Positions 17,633-24,486 of a stretch of DNA of 64,000 nt are shown piece by piece. Below the pieces are notes generated by a model. That model was not told the DNA's origin and did no database searches. It saw only the letters and a program-made list of their open reading frames with translations. The DNA comes from Methylophilus sp. 14 (lineage in GTDB: Bacteria > Pseudomonadota > Gammaproteobacteria > Burkholderiales > Methylophilaceae): positions 1 through 64,000 of the forward strand of contig NZ_JADKYS010000005.1 of the NCBI RefSeq assembly GCF_015354345.1, given 5' to 3'. Both the position numbers and the translations under genes were made by a program. Numbering within the stretch: position 1 is the stretch's first letter; every line of letters begins with the position of its first letter.

Positions 17633-18589
17633 ATGTTTAATTCCATTGAAATATGTGCAGGCGCAGGCGGCCAAGCGCTGGGGCTGGAGCAGGCAGGATT
17701 TAGTCATGCCAGCTTGGTAGAGCTGGATGTACAGGCGTGCCACACGTTACAGCTTAATCGCCCCCATTGGTCTGTCACGCAGGGTGACTTACGCACATAC
17801 CAGGCAGTCTCACTTCAAGGGATTGAATTGCTTGCTGGCGGTGTTCCCTGCCCACCTTTCTCCAGAGCGGGCAAACAACTCGGGCATGAAGACGAAAGAG
17901 ACCTGTTCCCAGAAGCGATTAGACTAGTTGCAGAATGCAAACCTAAAGCCGTCATGCTTGAGAATGTACGCGGCCTACTAGACACCGTTTTTGATGAGTA
18001 TAGGACCAAGCTAGTTAATGATTTGCGCAAACTGGGCTATGTTGCCGAGTGGCGCTTACTGAACGCAAGTGATTTTGGCGTGCCTCAATTACGCCCAAGA
18101 GTCATCTTTGTGGCAATAGAAAAAAATGCTGCTGAACACTTTTCATGGCCCGTCCCAAACGAGAAAAGACCTCCAACAGTTGGAGAGGCATTGTACGACC
18201 TCATGGCTGCTGATGGTTGGTATGGTGCACAAGCATGGCGTGAGTTTGCTGCAGACATCGCACCGACTTTAGTGGGCGGCAGCAAAAAACATGGAGGCCC
18301 TGACTTAGGTCCTACGCGGGCAAAAAAAGCTTGGGCAACACTTGGAGTCGACGGCATGGGAATTGCGAATGAACCTCCTGCGAAAGACTTTGTTGGCATG
18401 CCGAGGTTAACTGTCAGAATGGCTGCCAGAATTCAAGGCTTCCCAGACACATGGCAGTTTTATGGCAAAAAAACTTCTGCTTACAGGCAAATCGGCAATG
18501 CCTTTCCTCCACCAGTCGCCTGCGCTGTCGGAAAACAGATTAAGGTCGCATTAGAACTGGCCGCAAAACCAAAGTTAAAAAGAGCATAG
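17633..18589 (+). CDS. DNA (cytosine-5) methyltransferase
   Basis: A 318-residue C5-cytosine methyltransferase. The motifs appear in the usual order: I (EICAGAGGQALGLEQAGF), IV with the catalytic Cys73 (GGVPCPPFSRAG), VI (MLENVRG, 109-115), VIII (PQLRPRVIFVA, Gln152-Arg154-Arg156), a short target-recognition region at about 190-255, IX (RLTVRMAARIQGFPDTW) and X (AYRQIGNAFPPPVA). The short recognition region suggests a small target such as 4-6 bp, which cannot be predicted from sequence. An HNH nuclease starts one base after the stop, so this is probably the protective half of a type II restriction-modification unit. It lies between two terminators and looks more AT-rich than its neighbours. 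Confidence 0.93.
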   Translation: MFNSIEICAGAGGQALGLEQAGFSHASLVELDVQACHTLQLNRPHWSVTQGDLRTYQAVSLQGIELLAGGVPCPPFSRAGKQLGHEDERDLFPEAIRLVAECKPKAVMLENVRGLLDTVFDEYRTKLVNDLRKLGYVAEWRLLNASDFGVPQLRPRVIFVAIEKNAAEHFSWPVPNEKRPPTVGEALYDLMAADGWYGAQAWREFAADIAPTLVGGSKKHGGPDLGPTRAKKAWATLGVDGMGIANEPPAKDFVGMPRLTVRMAARIQGFPDTWQFYGKKTSAYRQIGNAFPPPVACAVGKQIKVALELAAKPKLKRA

Positions 18590-18590
18590 T

Positions 18591-19199
18591 ATGGCAGCAG
18601 GAGATAAAAAATTGCGCGGTGGTGCTAGAGGTAAACTCAGAGCACATTTTCTTGCCAATATTGGCAGGGTAATGGACTCGGATGAACTGCGCGTCATTGC
18701 AGACAATCAATCCGAATGGGGAAGAAGAGTCAGGGAACTGAGAACTGAAGAAGGCTATCAGATTCTGACACACAATGACCGCAGCGATCTTAAACCAGGT
18801 CAATATCTGCTGGAAACGCCAAAGCCTCAGCCAGCTTTTGCCAGAGCTATTTCAAAGGAAACTCGAGCTTTTGTGCTTGATAGAAATGGTTTTACCTGCC
18901 AGATGTGTGGTGCCGTTGCCGGTGAGCCACACCCTTACGACAGCACCAGAAAAACCAGGCTGCACATTGGCCATGTGATCGATAAGAGTGTAGGCGGCAC
19001 TGATGATCCCTCTAACTTGCGGGCAATCTGTTCTGTATGTAATGAGGGCGCATCCAACGCAACACTTACCAGACCAGACTTGCAAAAACTACTCATACAG
19101 GTGCGTCGGGCGACCTCACCGGATCAGCTAGAAGTGTTGCAGTGGCTGATTAAAAAATTCCCCAAACAAGCGACAGCGCTTACTCAAACGGCCGATTGA
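18591..19199 (+). CDS. HNH restriction endonuclease (type II R-M)
   Basis: A 202-residue predicted endonuclease. The N-terminal part (about 30-75) contains RRVRELRTEEGYQILTHNDR, a conserved winged-helix-like segment found in a group of HNH restriction enzymes. The C-terminal HNH fold has zinc pairs Cys103/Cys106 (FTCQMCG) and Cys147/Cys150 (ICSVCN) around the catalytic GHVIDKSVGGTDDPSNL stretch (His128, Asn142). It starts one base after the methyltransferase gene, so the two are translationally coupled with the methylase first, which would protect the host as the unit establishes. Cleavage specificity is unknown. The gene is intact. Confidence 0.85.
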   Translation: MAAGDKKLRGGARGKLRAHFLANIGRVMDSDELRVIADNQSEWGRRVRELRTEEGYQILTHNDRSDLKPGQYLLETPKPQPAFARAISKETRAFVLDRNGFTCQMCGAVAGEPHPYDSTRKTRLHIGHVIDKSVGGTDDPSNLRAICSVCNEGASNATLTRPDLQKLLIQVRRATSPDQLEVLQWLIKKFPKQATALTQTAD

Positions 19200-19226
19200 C
19201 TTTTGACACCCAATATTGGAGTTCGC

Positions 19227-19532
19227 ATGCGATCAACACTACTCACCATCTTATTTCTCTTATTGCCTCAGATTGTTTTTGCCACCCAGGCGGCAGACGA
19301 TGATATTCAAGCCAAAACACCAGAAGGCGATGAAGTGATATTGCACTCGAACGGCTACTGGGAATTTAAAGATGCCAAAAAGGCTGAGGTAGCTAAAGTC
19401 AAAGTAGAAGAGTTTGAGCGCAGCAATGGTTGCCCAATCGGCATGCGCCCGAGTTTTCTCGGCATGGGGCGTTGCATTTCCTACGACGACCCGATACTCA
19501 AGCGCGGCTCGCTCAGTGGCAAGGGCCGCTAA
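19227..19532 (+). CDS. Small secreted protein of unknown function
   Basis: A 101-residue protein with a clear signal peptide (MRSTLLTILFLLLPQIVFA), so probably periplasmic. The mature part contains PEGDEVILHSNGYWEFKD, which resembles a short beta-hairpin repeat seen in small envelope proteins, and two cysteines (GCPIGMRPSFLGMGRCISY) that may form a disulfide. The ATG at 19227 is preferred over an upstream in-frame TTG at 19203 because GGAG at 19218-19221 is well placed and the signal peptide begins there. It is close behind the nuclease gene and followed by a hairpin. No family assignment is secure. Confidence 0.7.
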   Translation: MRSTLLTILFLLLPQIVFATQAADDDIQAKTPEGDEVILHSNGYWEFKDAKKAEVAKVKVEEFERSNGCPIGMRPSFLGMGRCISYDDPILKRGSLSGKGR

Positions 19533-19554
19533 TTCGCCTGAACACAGGCACTAA

Positions 19555-19580
19555 AACAGGGCAGCGATAGCTGCCCTGTT
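19555..19580 (+). terminator. Probable terminator after the restriction-modification region
   Basis: 11-bp perfect stem AACAGGGCAGC (19555-19565) / GCTGCCCTGTT (19570-19580) with a GATA loop. The following sequence ACTTTAATGG is only weakly T-rich. Confidence 0.65.
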
Positions 19581-19708
19581 ACTTTAATGGCGTAGCAAAC
19601 GTCTACAATCACACTGATTTGACGCCATTGTGCGGATATTTACGCACGCAGGCCAACCTGGGTACGCGCCTTGCTTAAACATGGTTTTACATTTAATGTT
19701 TGTACACC

Positions 19709-20956
19709 ATGATCAACTCTCTCGACTTTGCCCGCCACGGCGATAAACAAAATTCCGCCTTCTTTGAGGAATATCTGCAAAAGCTGCTGGAAGAGCGTGA
19801 CCAGATGGGCCTGACCGAGATGATTCAGGAAATTGATGCGTTGATGATTACGGTAGACCCGGATCATTCGATTCAATATATCGCCGAACTCTCGCTGATG
19901 ACGTCTTACCACTACCTGGTCACGCTGGAGAGTGAAAAGCATTGGACCCATGTATTGCGCATAGACCTCAACTCGCCGGATTTGCTGGTGCGCGAGGTGA
20001 AAGACCCTAATCTGCGCGGCATTTTCCGCTCACTGAATGAAATTTATCCGGTAGGCGCGCGCAAACCTAACAGCCGTTATATGGGCGAGATCATCCGCGT
20101 CAGCAATATGCATGAAGTGGTGAAATTACAGGAGGAACGCGAGTTCCGCTTCTTTACGCAAGACGAGGTACGCAAACTGGAGCTACCGGGCAATGTGGCT
20201 ATCAGCAAGCCGTCACCATATACGCACAATATCGTCGGCTATATGAAACGTGAGCCCGGCGAACTGCGTGTGTATTCGCTAGGCATCAGCACCATACGCG
20301 CGGATGTTCAAGCCGCCTATGAGCAAGCCAAAGACCAGCAAGCCAAGCTGCGTATCGACGACCTGATTTTGCCGGTGGATCACCTGGCCACGCGCGTCTA
20401 TAGCCAGAACCGCGAAGTGGCCATTTTGGAATATTTATCCTGGTCCAGCTATTTCTTCTGGGGCGCTTACAATATCTGGGACCAGAACTCGTCTACCAAC
20501 GTCACGAAAAGCGTGCACGGCTTTGCCGAAACCAAGAGCCCGGCCAAGGTGTTCACGGCCAATAACACGCCTTATTTTGTCAATCATCTGGAAAAACTGC
20601 CCTCACCTACCGAAACCTTTGTGCGTAACTATGGCCCGCGTTTGCATCATATTGCTTTGTCGGTGAAAGACGGCACGCGCGATGGCAAAGAAAATATCGA
20701 CTTTGTCGTCAATGCCATCGCCAGCCAGGGCAAGGGCTTTTTGCTGGATGTGATAGGCTCAAAAGAAGAAGGCCTCAAACAAATATTTTCTAATGCCTCT
20801 GAGCATTCATCGCTGATTATTGAATATGTACAACGTTATGATGGCTTTGATGGTTTTTTCACGCGCGACAACGTCGCCAAACTCACAGAAGCCGCCGGGG
20901 TGGAAGAAGGGGTACTGGAAGCACAAGCCAAACTGAGCCAGTTAGCGGGCAAGTAA
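19709..20956 (+). CDS. 4-hydroxyphenylpyruvate dioxygenase-like VOC protein
   Basis: A 415-residue protein whose C-terminal half resembles the vicinal-oxygen-chelate fold of 4-hydroxyphenylpyruvate dioxygenase. The three expected iron ligands are present in order: His225 (LPVDHLATRV), His314 (LHHIALSVKDG) and Glu372 (IIEYVQRYDGF). The tail FFTRDNVAKLTEA also recalls that family. The N-terminal half (1-210) is not recognisable as the first VOC repeat and is rich in helices. Whether it acts on hydroxyphenylpyruvate is doubtful, and no tyrosine catabolism gene is nearby. The ATG at 19709 is chosen over a TTG at 19700; neither has a clear ribosome binding site. Confidence 0.65.
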   Translation: MINSLDFARHGDKQNSAFFEEYLQKLLEERDQMGLTEMIQEIDALMITVDPDHSIQYIAELSLMTSYHYLVTLESEKHWTHVLRIDLNSPDLLVREVKDPNLRGIFRSLNEIYPVGARKPNSRYMGEIIRVSNMHEVVKLQEEREFRFFTQDEVRKLELPGNVAISKPSPYTHNIVGYMKREPGELRVYSLGISTIRADVQAAYEQAKDQQAKLRIDDLILPVDHLATRVYSQNREVAILEYLSWSSYFFWGAYNIWDQNSSTNVTKSVHGFAETKSPAKVFTANNTPYFVNHLEKLPSPTETFVRNYGPRLHHIALSVKDGTRDGKENIDFVVNAIASQGKGFLLDVIGSKEEGLKQIFSNASEHSSLIIEYVQRYDGFDGFFTRDNVAKLTEAAGVEEGVLEAQAKLSQLAGK

Positions 20957-20997
20957 TCTGCCTTATACTATGCGCTGCTTTTCATGACCTAAATACC

Positions 20998-21636
20998 ATG
21001 CATCACGACTTCTGGCATCAGCGCTGGCAACACCAGCAAATCGGCTTTCACTTAGGTGAGGTGAACCCGTTTTTATTGGCTCACTTTCAGGCATTGCAAT
21101 TGCAGCCAGGCCAACGCATATTGGTGCCGCTCTGCGGCAAAACGCTAGATATTCATTGGCTGTTAGCGCAAGGTTTGCAAGTGGTGGGAGTCGAACTCAG
21201 CGCATTGGCCGTAGATGCCTTGTTTGCTGAGCTCAACCTCACCCCGCAAATCACGCAGACAGGGACGCTCAGCCACTACCGCGCAGGCAATCTAGAGATA
21301 TTTCAAGGGGATTTTTTTGCACTGGACCAGCCGCTGCTGGGGCAAGTGGATGCCGTATATGACCGTGCCGCCCTGATTGCGCTACCGAATGAAATGCGCA
21401 GGCAATACAGCCAGCACTTAATCAATCTCACGCACACCGCGCCGCAACTCCTGATTAGTTTTGCCTATGACCAGTCTTTAGTGCCCGGCCCGCCGTTTAG
21501 CGTCAGCCAAGAGGAAGTTGGCACACACTACCAGGCAGACTACCAGTGCACAGTACTGGGCAGTGTCTTCATGGAAAAAGGCTTGAAAGGACAATATCCT
21601 GCTGAAGAAACGGCCTGGTTACTGTCTCAGCCATAG
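20998..21636 (+). CDS. tpm: Thiopurine S-methyltransferase
   Basis: A 212-residue SAM-dependent methyltransferase of the TPMT family. The N-terminal FWHQRWQHQQIGFHLGEVNPFL is the family signature. RILVPLCGKTLDIHWLLAQG is the SAM-binding motif I, and VDAVYDRAALIALP is motif IV. In bacteria these enzymes methylate thiopurines and can methylate selenium or tellurium oxyanions; the natural substrate is unclear. It follows the HPPD-like gene by 41 bases and is convergent with the HAD gene. A small hairpin (ATAGCA / TGCTAT, 21633-21648) lies across the junction. Confidence 0.93.
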   Translation: MHHDFWHQRWQHQQIGFHLGEVNPFLLAHFQALQLQPGQRILVPLCGKTLDIHWLLAQGLQVVGVELSALAVDALFAELNLTPQITQTGTLSHYRAGNLEIFQGDFFALDQPLLGQVDAVYDRAALIALPNEMRRQYSQHLINLTHTAPQLLISFAYDQSLVPGPPFSVSQEEVGTHYQADYQCTVLGSVFMEKGLKGQYPAEETAWLLSQP

Positions 21637-21644
21637 CAGTCTTG

Positions 21645-22313
21645 CTATAACACACAACCCGCAAGCGTCTCATGGTGCATCAGCCAGTGCTGCAAACTCT
21701 CGACCACCCGATGCGCCCCTGCGCGGACTTGGTCACTAGGTTGCCTAAGGTCTGGCACCACCACTACGCGCAAGCCAGCCGCAATCGCCGCTTGCGCGCC
21801 TAGCTCGCTGTCCTCAAAGGCAATGCATTCGTCTGCATGCAAGCCCAGTTTTTCCAGCGCCAGCAAATAAATATCTGGATTGGGTTTGCCGCGCTTCACC
21901 TCTTGCCCGCTGGTGACATGGCTAAAGTAATCCAGCACACCAGTGTGGGTTAAACGATGTGTGATATGCGGCATGGGCGAAGAAGACGCCACGCTGCAGA
22001 CAATGCCTTGCGACTGATAGTACTGCAACAAGGCATGCGCGCCGTCTTTGAGCGGGAACACATGATCGCGCGCGTCGAGAAAAGTATTCAAGCCCTGCAT
22101 CACATGCTGAAAATTAGCTTCACTGCCTAACTGCTGCGTCATCAGACGGGTCGAGTCCGACCAGACGCGCCCGACTAACTCGACATATTCGGCCTGGGTA
22201 TAAGTAATGCCTATGCTGGCAGCTGCCTGTATACAGCCCTGCATAATAATGCGCTCGGAGTCGATCAACAGACCGTCCATATCAAAAATCGCTGCTTTAA
22301 TCACGGCCAACAC
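21645..22313 (-). CDS. HAD-superfamily sugar-phosphatase / phosphoglucomutase-like protein
   Basis: A 222-residue HAD hydrolase of the beta-phosphoglucomutase-like subfamily. Motif I is FDMDGLLIDSE (nucleophile plus acid/base aspartates), motif II lies in SVASSSPMPH, and the lysine and motif III/IV are in KRGKPNPDIYLLA and CIAFEDSELGAQAA. It has an alpha-helical cap between motifs I and II. Such proteins dephosphorylate sugar phosphates such as 2-deoxyglucose-6-phosphate, but substrate cannot be assigned. The start appears to be GTG at 22313; no ATG in frame fits. Confidence 0.88.
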   Translation of the reverse strand: MLAVIKAAIFDMDGLLIDSERIIMQGCIQAAASIGITYTQAEYVELVGRVWSDSTRLMTQQLGSEANFQHVMQGLNTFLDARDHVFPLKDGAHALLQYYQSQGIVCSVASSSPMPHITHRLTHTGVLDYFSHVTSGQEVKRGKPNPDIYLLALEKLGLHADECIAFEDSELGAQAAIAAGLRVVVVPDLRQPSDQVRAGAHRVVESLQHWLMHHETLAGCVL

Positions 22314-22533
22314 TCATTGCGGAAATAAACCGCTATTTTACCGCGCCTGAGTTGCGGTCAAACACACACTTTTTTGCGCAAGTGGTTTTATTTAGCGCTC
22401 ACACGCAATCAAAACAACACAACTTAACAAAGGGTGGCTAATATAAAACCACATGACAGTCGCAGAGGCTGTTCATGCCATACAGAGATCGCCACAGCAG
22501 CGTGGATGAACAGGTGGCGGCACTTAAACAATC

Positions 22534-22539
22534 AAGGAG
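22534..22539 (+). promoter_or_regulatory. Ribosome binding site that sets the amidase start
   Basis: AAGGAG seven bases before the ATG at 22547. It decides between this start and an in-frame ATG at 22475 that has no such signal. Confidence 0.75.
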
Positions 22540-22546
22540 CCCCTCC

Positions 22547-23440
22547 ATGGATAAAGCAAAACTGTATACCTTGCGCTGGTCAGCCATGCAAATTGCCAGG
22601 CTGTCTGCCGACCCCAAAGTCGATGCACTGGCGCTAAGCCAGATTGAAATCCTGTCGCAACTGCTCGAAGAGCCGGTTCCCGAAGAGTTCAGGCCACCGG
22701 AACCACCGCGCCCCAGCCTGCATCCTGAGGAAGCTGCCCCAGAAAAAAAGCGTTATCCTGTCGGCGAAAGAAAGTTGTGGTACCCGGAAGCCGTCATACG
22801 CACAGACATTAAACGCGCCGCCCAGGGCGAATACCCGAAAGCCTATCCTTATGGCGCCATCGTGCACTTTACGGCAGGGCAATACACCAAAGGCCTGGAA
22901 AACGCGGTGAGTGCGATTGCTAGCAGCCCGTATTTCTTTTGCTGCATCAGCACCGATGGCAAACTGGTGCAGGCAAACCCTCTCAACCAATGGGGCTACC
23001 ACGCAGGTGAAAGTGCCTGGACCATTGCTGGCGAGAAACGCAATGGCGTGTCCAATTTTTTGGTCGGCATAGAAATCACCAACCCGGGGCGGCTAGAGGT
23101 GCATAACGGTAAGTACTACACCTATTGGGATAGCGGCCATAAGCAACCGATAGACGCCAAAAAAGTGCGCGTGATTGATAAAAATAGCGACAACATTCTG
23201 GCTGGGGCTTATCTCCCCTACACTAAAGCACAGGAAACCACCCTGATTGAGTTTTTGCTGTGGGCCAAGGCAAACAACCCCAGCGTCTTTGATTTTGATT
23301 ATGTCCTCGGTCATGACGAAGCGGCAGGCCCCAAAGGCATAGGCCGCTGGCGCAAAAATGATCCTGGCGGCGCCTTGTCGATGACCATGACTGAATTCAG
23401 GCAATTACTTAAAGACGAATATAAGAAACGCTATGGCTAA
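22547..23440 (+). CDS. N-acetylmuramoyl-L-alanine amidase (Amidase_2 family)
   Basis: A 297-residue protein with a T7-lysozyme/AmpD-like zinc amidase domain at about 75-275. The zinc histidine His107 (AIVHFTAG), His142 (QWGYHAGES) and the late GHDEAAGPKGIGRWRKNDPGG motif are visible. It would cut the amide bond between muramic acid and the stem peptide. No signal peptide or membrane segment is seen from either possible start. The domain is preceded by a helical and proline-rich region (about 1-65). It could therefore be a cytoplasmic recycling enzyme, or an endolysin-like protein needing another export route. No holin or phage gene is adjacent. Confidence 0.85.
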   Translation: MDKAKLYTLRWSAMQIARLSADPKVDALALSQIEILSQLLEEPVPEEFRPPEPPRPSLHPEEAAPEKKRYPVGERKLWYPEAVIRTDIKRAAQGEYPKAYPYGAIVHFTAGQYTKGLENAVSAIASSPYFFCCISTDGKLVQANPLNQWGYHAGESAWTIAGEKRNGVSNFLVGIEITNPGRLEVHNGKYYTYWDSGHKQPIDAKKVRVIDKNSDNILAGAYLPYTKAQETTLIEFLLWAKANNPSVFDFDYVLGHDEAAGPKGIGRWRKNDPGGALSMTMTEFRQLLKDEYKKRYG

Positions 23441-23451
23441 CAGCGACAGGT

Positions 23452-23477
23452 AAAAAAATGCCCCGACAAGTCGGGGC
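23452..23477 (-). terminator. Rho-independent terminator of the transglutaminase operon
   Basis: 8-bp perfect GC-rich stem GCCCCGAC (23460-23467) / GTCGGGGC (23470-23477). On the minus strand it is followed by an A and then seven T (23458-23452), a textbook terminator for the operon whose last gene ends at 23590. On the plus strand no U tract follows, so it may end the amidase transcript only weakly. The 110 bases between it and the operon hold nothing recognisable. Confidence 0.82.
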
Positions 23478-23589
23478 TAACGTGGACTTTACTACTTACC
23501 TACTCCTCACAGGACGTAGATTAACCGTTGTACGAACGACGAGAGTTGATCAATATCAAATCAACGGCTAAATAGCGCTGAAAGTGACG

Positions 23590-24480
23590 CTAGGCTACGG
23601 CGTACGCTAGTGGCGTCACCGTCACACTGACTGTCAGTTGCTGCTGGCCGCCCCCCAGCACCACGCCGCGCATGGGCGACACATCCCCAAAATCGCGCCC
23701 CCAGGCCACGGTGATATGTTCCTGCTGCACCAGACAATTGTTAGTCGGGTCAAAGTCCACCCAACCATTGACCGGGCAATAGACAGACACCCAGGCATGC
23801 GAAGCATCTGCGCCAACCATGCGTGGCTGGCCTTCTGGCGGATGGGTCAGGATATAGCCACTGACATAACGGCATGCCAGGCCCAATGAACGCAAAGCAC
23901 CGATCATGAGGTGGGCAAAATCCTGACAGACGCCACGGCGGCCTTTGAGTACTTCGTCCAGCGGCGTTGATATATCCGTTGCCTGCGCATCAAACTCAAA
24001 CTCGGCGTAAATCTGCTGTGTCAACGCCATGGCGGCCTCCAGCAACGGACGTTGCGGCGTAAAACACGTTTGTGCAAACGTGGCCAACGCCTCACTGCAT
24101 TTCACTCTTGCCGTGGCATAAATAAACGGCGTGGCTTCGAGATGCTGCGTCCCCTGCAATTGCAACATAGCCTGCACCTGCTCCCAAGCGGGGCTTTGCG
24201 TGAGTGTTTGCATGGTGGGGCGTGGCTGTACCTCCACCTGGAAACGTGAGGTGACTTCCAGTGACTGATGCGGGGTCAGCAGTGTCAAATAATCATTATG
24301 GTTGCCAAAAAAATCACAGCGCCGCGACTGTTCGGCGGGCGGTGGCTCACACGCCAGCGTATAAGAAACACACTGCTGGAAGTCCGTCTGGCGCGGCATC
24401 ATATGCAATAACTGTTGCGACTGGATCACAGACGTATCATAGCTATATATGGTTTGATGTTCGACCTGGTAGCGCATCAT
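23590..24480 (-). CDS. Transglutaminase-like cysteine peptidase (small)
   Basis: A 296-residue protein of the bacterial transglutaminase-like family. It has an N-terminal beta-sandwich domain (about 1-95), then the catalytic fold with Cys185 (RRGVCQDFAHLM), His228 (DASHAWVSVYC) and Asp244 (WVDFDPTNN) all present. No signal peptide is seen, so it should be cytoplasmic. It is the last gene of a three-gene operon, six bases after the ATP-grasp/Alpha-E gene. Comparative work on amidoligases (Iyer, Aravind and colleagues) noted this gene set and proposed that the ATP-grasp partner forms amide links which the transglutaminase-like partner cleaves or edits. Substrate is unknown. Confidence 0.9.
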   Translation of the reverse strand: MMRYQVEHQTIYSYDTSVIQSQQLLHMMPRQTDFQQCVSYTLACEPPPAEQSRRCDFFGNHNDYLTLLTPHQSLEVTSRFQVEVQPRPTMQTLTQSPAWEQVQAMLQLQGTQHLEATPFIYATARVKCSEALATFAQTCFTPQRPLLEAAMALTQQIYAEFEFDAQATDISTPLDEVLKGRRGVCQDFAHLMIGALRSLGLACRYVSGYILTHPPEGQPRMVGADASHAWVSVYCPVNGWVDFDPTNNCLVQQEHITVAWGRDFGDVSPMRGVVLGGGQQQLTVSVTVTPLAYAVA

Positions 24481-24486
24481 TTTCCC

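Noticed and set aside
17560-17720. 53-codon frame overlapping the start of the methyltransferase gene
   Set aside because: It runs out of frame into a well-supported methyltransferase. A control peptide is conceivable but nothing supports it.
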